Shown piece by piece: positions 31,741 to 39,343 of a stretch of 64,000 bases of DNA. Every line of letters starts with the position of its first letter. Within the stretch, counting starts at the first letter, position 1. The position numbers were made by a program, and so were the translations under genes. Below the pieces are notes generated by a model, which saw only the letters and a program-made list of their open reading frames with translations, did not search any database and was not told where the DNA came from. Origin of the DNA: Brevibacillus brevis (GTDB lineage Bacteria; Bacillota; Bacilli; Brevibacillales; Brevibacillaceae); NCBI RefSeq assembly GCF_001039275.2, contig NZ_CP030117.1, positions 1,819,501 to 1,883,500 of the forward strand. Direction: 5' to 3'.

Positions 31741-32687
31741 CAGAGGCTTTGCTTGATGTTCGCGATTTGAAGAAGTATTTTTCGCTTGGAACGGGATTTG
31801 ATTTGAAAGCAGTCGATGGTGTTTCGTTTACGATTAACAAAGGAGAGACGTTCGGTCTGGTCGGCGAAAGTGGCTGCGGGAAGTCTACGCTAGGCAGGAC
31901 GATTATTCGCCTGTATGACCATACAGATGGCGAAGTGCTGTTCAAAGGGAAGAATGTTCATCAGCTTCGGGGAAAAGAAGCGGGGCAGTTCAATCGGGAT
32001 GCCCAGATGATTTTCCAGGACCCGCAAGCAAGTCTGAACCCGCGTATGACCGTGGAGGACATCATTGCAGAGGGCTTGGACATCCATCATTTGAATCGCG
32101 GGATGAGACGAGAGCGTGTGGCGGAACTGCTCCAGCTAGTGGGCTTGCATAAGGATCATGCGCAGCGTTTTCCGCATGAATTCAGTGGGGGACAGCGTCA
32201 ACGGATCGGAATCGCGCGGGCTTTGGCAGTAGAGCCGGAATTTATCATTGCCGATGAGCCGATCTCCGCACTCGACGTCTCGATTCAAGCGCAAGTCGTC
32301 AATTTATTGGAGGATTTGCAGCATGATCGCGGATTGACCTATTTGTTCATCGCGCATGATCTGTCCATGGTCAAACATATTTCCAACCGGATTGGCGTCA
32401 TGTATTTGGGGAAAATGGTTGAGCTGGCATCGAGCTATGAGCTGTACGCTCGTCCGTTGCATCCCTATACGCAGGCTTTGCTCTCTTCTGTGCCGGTGCC
32501 TGACCCGACGGTGAAACGAGAGCGTATCGTTTTGCAAGGAGATTTGCCCAGTCCAGCCAACAAGCCGAGTGGCTGCGGTTTTCGTACACGCTGCCCACTC
32601 GTACAACCTCGTTGTGCGGAAGAAGTGCCGAAGTGGCAGGAGGCGCAACCCGGGCATTGGGTGGCTTGTCATTTGATAGAGTCGTAA
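31737..32687 (+). CDS. dppF: Peptide ABC transporter ATP-binding protein (DppF/OppF)
   Basis: This 316-residue ATPase starts [18 protein letters not shown]. Walker A is [17 protein letters not shown], the signature is [17 protein letters not shown], and Walker B is [13 protein letters not shown]. The C-terminal Cys pattern ([18 protein letters not shown]) is again of the Dpp/Opp type. It pairs with DppD to power uptake. It is the last gene of the operon, and a strong hairpin terminator follows. Confidence 0.93.
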   Translation: MTEALLDVRDLKKYFSLGTGFDLKAVDGVSFTINKGETFGLVGESGCGKSTLGRTIIRLYDHTDGEVLFKGKNVHQLRGKEAGQFNRDAQMIFQDPQASLNPRMTVEDIIAEGLDIHHLNRGMRRERVAELLQLVGLHKDHAQRFPHEFSGGQRQRIGIARALAVEPEFIIADEPISALDVSIQAQVVNLLEDLQHDRGLTYLFIAHDLSMVKHISNRIGVMYLGKMVELASSYELYARPLHPYTQALLSSVPVPDPTVKRERIVLQGDLPSPANKPSGCGFRTRCPLVQPRCAEEVPKWQEAQPGHWVACHLIES

Positions 32688-32691
32688 GAGA

Positions 32692-32731
32692 GAAAGAAGG
32701 GCTGTTCCCGATCGATGGGACAGCCCTTTCT
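32692..32731. terminator. Rho-independent terminator of the peptide-uptake operon
   Basis: AAGGGCTGTTCCC pairs with GGGACAGCCCTT across a short GATCGAT loop, with A- and T-rich flanks. It lies between the convergent genes ending at 32687 and 32739, so it can act in both directions. Confidence 0.8.
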
Positions 32732-32738
32732 AGTGAGA

Positions 32739-33116
32739 TTATAAATAGTAGAAACAGGTCAGAACAATTGAGAAGACAATCAGTCCAGTACCTGATGTGA
32801 GAAAAAGCGAGGTTCCGATTCGTACGAATGACTCTTTCTTTTCCTCGAAAGCAGGGTCGATAGCTTGAACGATGTCACTGTCCATCATGCGCGGTTTGCG
32901 GAAAAACATCCCTTTCAGTTGCTTGAATCCACGCAGGAAAATAGTGAAAAATCCAGAGCGTGTAACGACGGCAATACTCCCAACGATTAACAGGAAAAGA
33001 CCGATTAAAAAGCTCTGATTAATCAACGGCACCAACGTACCGGCTTGAATGGTAATTCCTAAAATCACACTGCTGATCACGGAGAGAGCAAGTAGGAGAA
33101 TGAGCCATTTTTTCAA
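32739..33116 (-). CDS. Small membrane protein, DUF3899-like
   Basis: This 125-residue protein has four predicted membrane segments: an N-terminal LILLLALSVISSVILGI, then FLIGLFLLIVGSIAVVT, a short GFFTIFLRGFKQ stretch, and a C-terminal FLTSGTGLIVFSIVLTCFYYL. The GFF-xx-F-xxGF pattern and layout resemble DUF3899 of Bacilli, whose function is unknown. The start is a TTG at 33116 preceded by AAAGGA at 9 bases. It is the second gene after the LysR regulator on the same strand, 18 bases away. Confidence 0.6.
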   Translation of the reverse strand: MKKWLILLLALSVISSVILGITIQAGTLVPLINQSFLIGLFLLIVGSIAVVTRSGFFTIFLRGFKQLKGMFFRKPRMMDSDIVQAIDPAFEEKKESFVRIGTSLFLTSGTGLIVFSIVLTCFYYL

Positions 33117-33134
33117 CGAAGAAGCACGTCCTTT

Positions 33135-34004
33135 TTATAGTGTGGGTGCAATGCGCTCTGCTTCCCGCAAAAAAGCTTGAACGGCAGGTGGGGCTTCACG
33201 AAGCGAACGTACAGCCAAGCCGATTTGCCGGGAGAGAGGCGGCGTGATTTGTATGACAGCGACATCGGGTAGTTGCGTGGGTAGAGTCAGTGACGGCACG
33301 ACTGTCACCCCGACACCGCTTTCTACCATGGCCAGTATCGTTGTATTGTCGGCGATTTCATAGGAAACATTCGGCGTAAGCCCAGCCTTGGCAAACTCCG
33401 CGCCAATCAACAAGTGACAGCCCGCCATGGGCATGAGAAACGATTCACAGGCTAATTGCTCCAAGGTAAGCGAGCGCTCCGTTGCCAGAGGATGATTGGC
33501 TGGCACGACAGCATGCAGGGCGTCTGTCGTCAGCAGGATTCCCTCCAGCTCGTCATCGGGCCACACATGAAAACCGACATCGACAACCCCTGAGCGAACC
33601 CATTCGTTGATTTCTTGATAGCTTCCTTCATATAGCTTTGTTTGGATATGCGGATAGCGACTCTGCATCGCCTTTAGCAATTTAGGCAGGAGTTGAGCGG
33701 TTACGCTGGGAAAAGAAGCAATCCGGAGCATTGCCTCCAAATGCTCGCTTGATTCGGCAGCCACCTGTTTTATCAGCGAGACGTTTTCCAATATGGTCCG
33801 GGCAGCGGCGACAATTTTTTCACCGGCTGTGGTCAGCTTAACACCGCTGCGATTGCGGGTGAACAAGGAAATGCCAAGCTCCTTCTCCAGTGCGCCGATG
33901 GTATGACTCACTCCCGACTGGCTCAATCCGATTTGTTCTCCTGCTCGCGTGAAGTTACCAGCGTTCGTGACCGCCACAAGGACTTCCATCTGAAACAAAG
34001 TCAT
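33135..34004 (-). CDS. LysR family transcriptional regulator
   Basis: This 289-residue regulator has an N-terminal winged helix-turn-helix (FTRAGEQIGLSQSGVSHTI; LGISLFTRNRSGVKLT) and a LysR substrate-binding domain from about residue 90. Effector-domain features include RIASFPSV and VVDVGFHVWPDDEL. AAAGGAG is 7 bases before the ATG. It is divergent from the PhzF-like gene across 126 bases, so that gene is the most likely target. The 34005-34130 gap should hold the operator, but no clear T-N11-A site was assigned. Confidence 0.88.
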   Translation of the reverse strand: MTLFQMEVLVAVTNAGNFTRAGEQIGLSQSGVSHTIGALEKELGISLFTRNRSGVKLTTAGEKIVAAARTILENVSLIKQVAAESSEHLEAMLRIASFPSVTAQLLPKLLKAMQSRYPHIQTKLYEGSYQEINEWVRSGVVDVGFHVWPDDELEGILLTTDALHAVVPANHPLATERSLTLEQLACESFLMPMAGCHLLIGAEFAKAGLTPNVSYEIADNTTILAMVESGVGVTVVPSLTLPTQLPDVAVIQITPPLSRQIGLAVRSLREAPPAVQAFLREAERIAPTL

Positions 34005-34130
34005 GGAGCTTCTCCTTTCATGAAGTTTTTATCATGGTTCGTATGCGAAAGCTTCATTTTACAGCGCGGTTGCATCCCTTTAAGATGAAAAGCAAGAGAA
34101 GCATTCGTTTAAAAAAGGAGAGAGACAACC

Positions 34131-35027
34131 ATGAATCATGTGAGTGTATACCATGTGGACGCCTTTACGAGAGAGCCGTTTGCAGGCAATCCAGCAGGTG
34201 TCATCCCGGAAGCAGGTACTTTGACTTTACAACAAATGCAGAAAATTGCCAATGAGTTGAATCTTCCTGAGTCTGCCTTTTTGATGCCGTCCGACCATCC
34301 GGAAGCAGATTTTCGTATTCGTTACTTTTCTCCTTCCGTTGAGATCGATTTCTGCGGCCATGCGACAGTGGGTTCTGCTTGGCTATTGGCGACAGAACGC
34401 GGATGGTTGGAAAAGGGAAGCCGTATCGTGTTTGAGACAAACGTTGGGTTGATTCCTGTTCAATTGGTGAGGGAGGATGGTCAGTTACAGCGAGTGGAAA
34501 TGACTCAAATCAAGCCTTCTGTGAAGGAAATTGATTTAGACAGAGAAGAGGTAGCGAGGCTGGTTGGTATTACACTGGCTGATCTGGACGATCGCTATCC
34601 GATGAAGCTCGCTTCCACAGGTAATAGGCATCTACTCGTTCCAGTCCGCACTCGTCAGGCAATCGATGCAGCGCAGCCATTGTTCTCTTCACTAGCAGAA
34701 ATGAACAGGGAACACAGTATCACAACCACCCATTTGTTTACGTGTGATGCTCCTGAAGGCTATGACTTGTATACAAGGGATTTTGCGCCTGCAATCGGGA
34801 TTGCGGAGGACCCTGTAACAGGTGCTGCAAACGGGGCACTGGCTGGCTATTTGGCATTGGAAGAAAGGCTACCTGCTGGAAAAGTGACACAGCTCGTTGT
34901 AGGGCAAGGACATGCGATTGGTCGGCCAGGAAAGCTGTATGTAACGGTTGATCGATCTGGAGAGGAGCCGGTTATTCGGGTAGCAGGTGAGGCGCATTTG
35001 ACGATCGCGGGGCAGATGAGGGTTTAA
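34131..35027 (+). CDS. PhzF family isomerase/epimerase-like protein
   Basis: This 298-residue protein has both halves of the PhzF/DapF fold: VYHVDAFTREPFAGNPAGV, ELNLPESAFLMP (containing the catalytic Glu), RYFSPSVEIDFCGHATVG, and DPVTGAANGALAGYL. Family members isomerise small carboxylic acids or amino-acid-like substrates; the specific one cannot be read here. AAAAGGAGAGAG precedes the ATG. Regulation by the divergent LysR protein is likely. Confidence 0.85.
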   Translation: MNHVSVYHVDAFTREPFAGNPAGVIPEAGTLTLQQMQKIANELNLPESAFLMPSDHPEADFRIRYFSPSVEIDFCGHATVGSAWLLATERGWLEKGSRIVFETNVGLIPVQLVREDGQLQRVEMTQIKPSVKEIDLDREEVARLVGITLADLDDRYPMKLASTGNRHLLVPVRTRQAIDAAQPLFSSLAEMNREHSITTTHLFTCDAPEGYDLYTRDFAPAIGIAEDPVTGAANGALAGYLALEERLPAGKVTQLVVGQGHAIGRPGKLYVTVDRSGEEPVIRVAGEAHLTIAGQMRV

Positions 35028-35417
35028 ATGACAATAGATAGAAGGAAGACGTTCTTTACTAATGAAGAAATGGGTGAATAAAATCAGAAAGGAACTTGAT
35101 GTTACAGGGTTGATTGTGTTTTATCTAGCGAGTATGCAAAGAACCTAGAAAAATATTCGTATAAAGAGAAATAGATAGAAGTACGTCATGAATAAAAAGT
35201 TGAACTCCAAACGAGTAATTAACTACTGGTTTGGAGTTTTCTTATGTGTTTTGGCAAGTCCTCTGTCTGAGGGGGCTTAGGCGTAAAATCTTTTCTACCA
35301 ACAAACATATTTGAACCATAAAACAATGACAAAACTAGAATAATATGGTATTTTCTCTGTAAAAATATGTTACGTCTCGCGTATAATCTCGAGTCGCATG
35401 GAAGGGGATCGATAGAT
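35028..35417. other. 390-base AT-rich intergenic region upstream of the redox/export cluster
   Basis: No convincing gene is present. One 28-codon frame (35062-35148) has only a distant AAGGAAG site and no recognisable domain. A terminator hairpin occurs at 35203-35241. A possible -35 (TTGAAC at 35311) and -10 (TAGAAT at 35336) lie 19 bases apart upstream of the thioredoxin-like gene, but the spacing is long and the call is weak. Confidence 0.4.
35203..35241 (+). terminator. Rho-independent terminator upstream of the redox/export cluster
   Basis: AACTCCAAAC pairs with GTTTGGAGTT over a 16-base loop, followed by TTCTTA. It would stop transcripts coming from the PhzF side. Confidence 0.65.
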
Positions 35418-35951
35418 TTGCTCATAGCCGTAAACATGATCTTTCTACTTATCTTTGCCTTTATATTGGCAAAAGTTCTCACCCTATTAAAACAAACACG
35501 AGATCAGGTCCATCACTTCCACCCTTTCATCCCGGAAACAGGACCTGCAATCGGCACCAAATTGCAATCGCTACCTTTCCTCACGCTAAACGGTCAAGAA
35601 CAACAACTAAATCATCTGCCTCGTCCACTCATCGTGAACTTCACCCATACAGGCTGCGGGCACTGTGCCAATCACGTACACGAACTATTGTCCGAGGGAA
35701 GGATACTCACAGATGCATCCGTGATCATCTCGACAGAATCCGAACAACTATCCACTTCCCAATGGCTGCAAGAAAACAACATATCCGGCATCCCTGTCTT
35801 AATTGGCAACGAACCTATGCTGGAGGCATACAAGATCAATCATTTCCCCAGCGTTTTGGTAATCGATGAGCAGGACGTCATTCGTGCCAAGCCGATAACC
35901 GCCGTGGAAACCAAAAAGAAGCTCCTGGCGCTAGCAGGTGAACCAGCATGA
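35418..35951 (+). CDS. Membrane-anchored thioredoxin-fold protein with CGHC active site
   Basis: This 177-residue protein has an N-terminal membrane anchor (AVNMIFLLIFAFILAKVLT) and an outward thioredoxin domain. The active site is FTHTGCGHCANH at residues 80-83 (Cys-Gly-His-Cys, the redox pair of eukaryotic disulfide isomerases); FPSVLVID supplies the cis-proline. It is TlpA/MauD-like. It probably forms or shuffles disulfides on the outer face of the membrane, with the MauE-like protein as electron partner. The start is a TTG at 35418 exactly 8 bases after AAGGGGAT; the frame is open upstream to 35367 but that part has no ribosome site. It overlaps the ABC exporter gene by ATGA. Confidence 0.82.
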   Translation: MLIAVNMIFLLIFAFILAKVLTLLKQTRDQVHHFHPFIPETGPAIGTKLQSLPFLTLNGQEQQLNHLPRPLIVNFTHTGCGHCANHVHELLSEGRILTDASVIISTESEQLSTSQWLQENNISGIPVLIGNEPMLEAYKINHFPSVLVIDEQDVIRAKPITAVETKKKLLALAGEPA

Positions 35952-37732
35952 AACGTTCTTATTTTGCAAAAACCGTTCGCTTGATTTGGGCACATGGCAA
36001 GCTGTGGCTCATTTGTTCTATCGCTCTCAGAATCATCCTGGCATTTTCCCCGTTGGCTACGATCTGGATCATGAAAGAAATGGTGAATGAGGTTACTGCC
36101 ATTGCGCTGGATCAGACGGATGATTACCAGCCATTGCTATGGCTGCTTGCGGGATTGTTTTCCGTGACGCTGGTGACGAATGCGTTGGAAACGGTCTTAC
36201 GTGTTCTCGATGCCCATACAGAGCAACGATTGGAATATCATTTGGAGCATTTGGTAGCAAAGAAAGCAGCATCTGTTCCGCTCTCTTATTTCGATGATCC
36301 GGAATTTTACAACCATCACCACCGCATCCGGGCAGAGGCAATGGGGGAACGCTTTCTGGACCCTGTGGAAAGGGTATTAGATCTCGGGAAAAATCTGATT
36401 ACTCTGATTTCCTATGCGGTGTTTTTGCTTAGCATTCACTGGGGATTAGCTGTGATGAGCTTGTTAGCCGTGATCCCACTCTTAATCGTCCAAATCAAAT
36501 TTGGTATGTCGGAATACTTTCTCGCAAGGCTACAGACGCCAGAGATTCGCGAAGCCTCTTACATCAGCTCAATCCTGAATGAGCGCGACAGCTCCAAAGA
36601 GGTCCGACTGTTTCAGCTAAAGGACTTTTTGCTAGGTAGATGGTCTCGCCTGTATTTGAAAAATATGAAAGAGGTACTTCGTCTCCTCCATCGCAGGGAA
36701 AAAGCGCTGATTCTCTCAGGGATATTTACCTCCTCGATGTATATTGGCTGCTTGGGATTGGTCGTATCGCTGCTTCGTGCGAGCGCCCTGAAGGTTGGGG
36801 ATTTTGTAGCGATTGCACAAGCGGTACAGAATACGCAGCAGTTGCTTTCGTTAATGACCTTTAACCTCGCACATATTGTCAACAGATGCCTGTACATCGC
36901 TGATCTGTTTGACTTTCTGGAATATGAGGATAAAACGATTCCGCGGCTCACTGGCAAAGCGGAGTTTCCCAGCAAGCTGCAATCTGGTATTACGTTTGAT
37001 CGGGTTTCGTTTTGCTATCCCAAAATGGAACGCAATGTGATCAATGAAGTTTCCTTTACGATTAATCCAGGGGAGCGTATTGCGATTGTTGGCGATAATG
37101 GCTCTGGAAAAACGACGCTAGTCAAATGCTTGATGGGACTTTATCCGATCCATTCGGGAGATATTCTGTTCGACAATCAGTCGATTCGTGAGCTCGATAT
37201 TTCCGACCTGCAACGAAATATCACGGTCATTTTCCAAGACTTTATTCGGTACAATTTCACGGCTGGAGAGAACATTACCATTGGGAGAGTGACGCAGGAG
37301 ATTAATCCCGCGCAGATGAGGCAAGTAGCGGTTGAGACCGGTGCAGATACCTTTATTCGCAAGCTCCCCAGTGGATACGATACGATTTTGGGTCGGACGC
37401 TACAGGATGGCGAAGACCTGTCAGGCGGACAGTGGCAGAAGATCGCGTTGGCTCGGGCTTTGTACAGAAGAGGAGAGATTTTTATTCTGGATGAGCCTAC
37501 GGCGGCACTTGATCCGCAGGCAGAGCTGGAGGTATTTCAACAATTTGATGCTCTCACACAGAACAAGACGGCGATTTTTATTTCCCATCGGATGGCTGCG
37601 GCACGAATGGCGGATCGGATTTTTGTCATGAAGCAAGGTCAACTGATCGAAGTAGGGCATCATGATGAGCTAATGGATGCAAACGGAGAATATTCGCGCA
37701 TGTACCGGATGCAGGCGAAATGGTTTGCGTAA
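35948..37732 (+). CDS. ABC exporter, LanT/NisT-like, without peptidase domain
   Basis: This is a 594-residue half-transporter. Residues 1-330 hold about six membrane helices. The nucleotide-binding domain has IAIVGDNGSGKTTLVKCLMG (Walker A), VIFQDFIRYNFTAGENI, DLSGGQWQKIALARALYR (signature) and FILDEPTAALDP (Walker B). The FQDF(I/V)-Y-T-EN stretch is typical of exporters of lantibiotic-type peptides. No C39 peptidase domain precedes it, so leader cleavage, if any, must be by another enzyme. Overlaps with the thioredoxin-like gene and 15-base spacing to the MauE-like gene make one operon. Export of the peptide at 38559-38657 is the leading hypothesis. Confidence 0.85.
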   Translation: MKRSYFAKTVRLIWAHGKLWLICSIALRIILAFSPLATIWIMKEMVNEVTAIALDQTDDYQPLLWLLAGLFSVTLVTNALETVLRVLDAHTEQRLEYHLEHLVAKKAASVPLSYFDDPEFYNHHHRIRAEAMGERFLDPVERVLDLGKNLITLISYAVFLLSIHWGLAVMSLLAVIPLLIVQIKFGMSEYFLARLQTPEIREASYISSILNERDSSKEVRLFQLKDFLLGRWSRLYLKNMKEVLRLLHRREKALILSGIFTSSMYIGCLGLVVSLLRASALKVGDFVAIAQAVQNTQQLLSLMTFNLAHIVNRCLYIADLFDFLEYEDKTIPRLTGKAEFPSKLQSGITFDRVSFCYPKMERNVINEVSFTINPGERIAIVGDNGSGKTTLVKCLMGLYPIHSGDILFDNQSIRELDISDLQRNITVIFQDFIRYNFTAGENITIGRVTQEINPAQMRQVAVETGADTFIRKLPSGYDTILGRTLQDGEDLSGGQWQKIALARALYRRGEIFILDEPTAALDPQAELEVFQQFDALTQNKTAIFISHRMAAARMADRIFVMKQGQLIEVGHHDELMDANGEYSRMYRMQAKWFA

Positions 37733-37747
37733 TGGAGGAGGGGTGTT

Positions 37748-38308
37748 ATGGAAGAGCTTGGTTTGCTGTTTCGGCTGATTCTCGCATTTTTATTTCTCAG
37801 CACGGTTGTCTCAAAAATAAGCGATATGGGCACGCATTTGTCCATTGTGCGAGCCTATCAGATCATACCCTACTCGTGGTCCAAACTCTTTACGTATCTT
37901 GATCTGGTGTTGCAAGCCACCGTAGCGATTTCCTTGCTGCTTGGTCTTTTTACAACCCTGGGACTGTCCCTGGCGATTTTGTTACTGGGGGCGTACACAC
38001 TTGCGATCAGTATCAATCTAGCAAGAGGCAGAAAGAAGATTTCTTGCGGATGCGGCGGAATGGCGGGAAACCATTTTTTATCGTGGAAGCTTGTTTTGCG
38101 TAACCTTTTATTCATCGGTCTGGCCGTTTATGTGGGGCAATGGGGCGGGGGCTGGGCGAGTGTTGACCAGTATTTCATGTCCGGCAGTTTCGAAATCACC
38201 AACGGGGTAATCGCTATCTTCTTTTCGAGTGTGTGCATCTCACTGCTCATGGCTATTAGCGGAGAAATCAGTACGTTCAAACATATTTTGCGAAAAAGGC
38301 AGGGATGA
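37748..38308 (+). CDS. MauE-like membrane redox protein
   Basis: This 186-residue protein has about five membrane helices and starts MEELGLLFRLILAFLFLSTV. In a loop after the third helix it carries RKKISCGCGGMAGNHFLSWK (Cys 100 and Cys 102). The MauE family pairs such Cys-Gly-Cys loops with a thioredoxin-like MauD. Here the partner is the CGHC protein two genes upstream, so an electron relay through the membrane is likely. GGAGGAGGGG precedes the ATG. It overlaps the next small gene by ATGA. Confidence 0.78.
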   Translation: MEELGLLFRLILAFLFLSTVVSKISDMGTHLSIVRAYQIIPYSWSKLFTYLDLVLQATVAISLLLGLFTTLGLSLAILLLGAYTLAISINLARGRKKISCGCGGMAGNHFLSWKLVLRNLLFIGLAVYVGQWGGGWASVDQYFMSGSFEITNGVIAIFFSSVCISLLMAISGEISTFKHILRKRQG

Positions 38309-38472
38309 GCATGTCTACAGGCTGGATGATTGGGTTCGGGGTATTATGGGTGACGGTCATTGCGATTTTGGTCGTCTTGTTTCAAGTATTAAAGGTACTC
38401 GGGACGTTCATTAACAAAATGGAAGCAGCAGAAGAGAATAATAGAAGAAGCGACAAAAATATTACTTCTTGA
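38305..38472 (+). CDS. 55-residue single-membrane-span protein, possible immunity or accessory factor
   Basis: This short gene begins MSMSTGWMIG and contains one long hydrophobic helix (residues about 9-36). It has a charged C-terminal tail (NKMEAAEENNRRSDKN). It starts inside the MauE stop (ATGA) and follows AAGGCAGG, and an internal ATG at 38311 is also possible. Its size, single span and position immediately before the peptide gene are those often seen for bacteriocin immunity or accessory proteins. No family is recognised, so this role is a guess. Confidence 0.7.
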   Translation: MSMSTGWMIGFGVLWVTVIAILVVLFQVLKVLGTFINKMEAAEENNRRSDKNITS

Positions 38473-38478
38473 AATTTC

Positions 38479-38492
38479 AGAAAACGCTTTCA
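38479..38492 (+). promoter_or_regulatory. CcpA cre site upstream of the peptide gene
   Basis: AGAAAACGCTTTCA differs from TGAAARCGYTTTCA at only the first base. It overlaps the likely -35 region of the promoter for the small cysteine-rich peptide, so CcpA binding should repress it when sugars are abundant. Confidence 0.7.
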
Positions 38493-38516
38493 ATTTCCGT
38501 ATAAGTATTGTATTAT
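38488..38516 (+). promoter_or_regulatory. Promoter of the cysteine-rich peptide gene
   Basis: A -10 box TATTAT (38511-38516) stands 17 bases after a weak -35 (TTTCAA). The start of transcription would be near 38523, leaving a short leader before the ribosome site. This gives the peptide gene its own control apart from the exporter operon. Confidence 0.55.
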
Positions 38517-38558
38517 ATTCCTGTAAATACATTTTATGTAAAATGAGAGGTGATAAGC

Positions 38559-38657
38559 GTGTTCAAAAAATTACTCCAAAAGCTAGGAGCAAGCGCATTT
38601 GCAGGATGCCAAAAAGGATGCGTAAGAAATGGCCCTTTGTGTGAATGCCCTTGGTAG
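38559..38657 (+). CDS. 32-residue cysteine-rich peptide, candidate substrate of the redox/export cluster
   Basis: A GTG start follows a strong AGAGGTGAT site. The first 16 residues are basic and hydrophobic, with four lysines, and could act as a short leader or an amphipathic helix. Residues 17-32 read CQKGCVRNGPLCECPW: four cysteines at 17, 21, 28 and 30, then Pro-Trp at the end. Four cysteines allow two disulfides. No Gly-Gly cleavage site is obvious, though Ala-Gly precedes Cys17. The gene has its own promoter, a cre site and a strong terminator. I do not recognise the peptide; antimicrobial, signalling and toxin roles are all open. Confidence 0.72.
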   Translation: MFKKLLQKLGASAFAGCQKGCVRNGPLCECPW

Positions 38658-38677
38658 TTTTCCAGGCAAATAAGTAG

Positions 38678-38732
38678 AACAAGACTGTCTCGCAAGTGGA
38701 GAATTCTACTACAGGAGACAGTCTTGTTTTTT
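38678..38732. terminator. Strong rho-independent terminator after the peptide gene
   Basis: AACAAGACTGTCTC pairs perfectly with GAGACAGTCTTGTT (14 base pairs), followed by TTTT. It ends the peptide transcript and could also serve the convergent acetyltransferase gene. Confidence 0.88.
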
Positions 38733-38745
38733 GAACAAATGAAAA

Positions 38746-39192
38746 TTAACGTTGCAAATCTAAATGAAGCAAAGGAAACGGCCTTCCCGAACCATCCAGT
38801 TCAGATCGTCCTGTTTGCACAAACCCATACCGTTTGTAGAAAGCGTGAGCTCCTTCGTTTTGTTCGTTGACATCTACTTTCAGATTAGGGCCATACTTGC
38901 GTTCCGCATGTTCGAGTAATCTGCTGCCAATCCCTTTCCCGTGGTATTCTGGATCAACGAACAGCATTTCGATTTTCGGTCCATCAAGGCCAATAAAGCC
39001 TACAGGCTCTTTCTTTTCGTTTAGTTCCATCCATACTTCAACGGCAGATAGTGCTTCATTTTTTACCATGTTTTTATAAAACGCAATATCTTCTTTCGTC
39101 AAAAAATGGTGAGTACGGCAAACAGCACGATACCAAATCTCTACCAATTGATCACGATAGCTGGCTTCATAAACAACAGTTTTGGTATTCAT
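38746..39192 (-). CDS. GNAT family N-acetyltransferase
   Basis: This 148-residue protein has the GNAT core: VGFIGLDGPKIEMLFVDPEY (beta strands 3-4), the acetyl-CoA loop HGKGIGSRLLEHAERKYG, and DVNEQNEGAHAFYKRYGFVQ (strand 5 and the adduct helix). It resembles small acetyltransferases of the YiaC type; the substrate is unknown. Two ATGs in tandem (39195 and 39192) follow GGGAGG; the second has the better spacing of 7 bases. It is a single gene convergent with the peptide gene. Confidence 0.87.
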   Translation of the reverse strand: MNTKTVVYEASYRDQLVEIWYRAVCRTHHFLTKEDIAFYKNMVKNEALSAVEVWMELNEKKEPVGFIGLDGPKIEMLFVDPEYHGKGIGSRLLEHAERKYGPNLKVDVNEQNEGAHAFYKRYGFVQTGRSELDGSGRPFPLLHLDLQR

Positions 39193-39343
39193 CATGAAAC
39201 CTCCCGATTCAAATTAAAAACAGAAAAGAGCGCTCTTGAGAGCTTATTATATAGAGTCACTAGGAACTTTCCTATCATGTTCACAGCTTTTCTATCCTCC
39301 CAGAATAATCTGACGATTGATAGGGGGGAAGGGAAGGGGAAGC

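Noticed and set aside
35062-35148. 28-codon frame (starts MKKWVNKIRKELD) before the terminator at 35203
   Set aside because: The only AAGGAAG lies 13 bases upstream and no domain or cysteine pattern is visible. It could be a decayed or tiny peptide gene but cannot be supported.
38543-38644. 33-codon very basic frame overlapping the Cys-rich peptide gene (ATG at 38543)
   Set aside because: No ribosome site precedes it, while the overlapping GTG frame has a strong one. The basic content is a by-product of the lysine-rich codons in the other frame.
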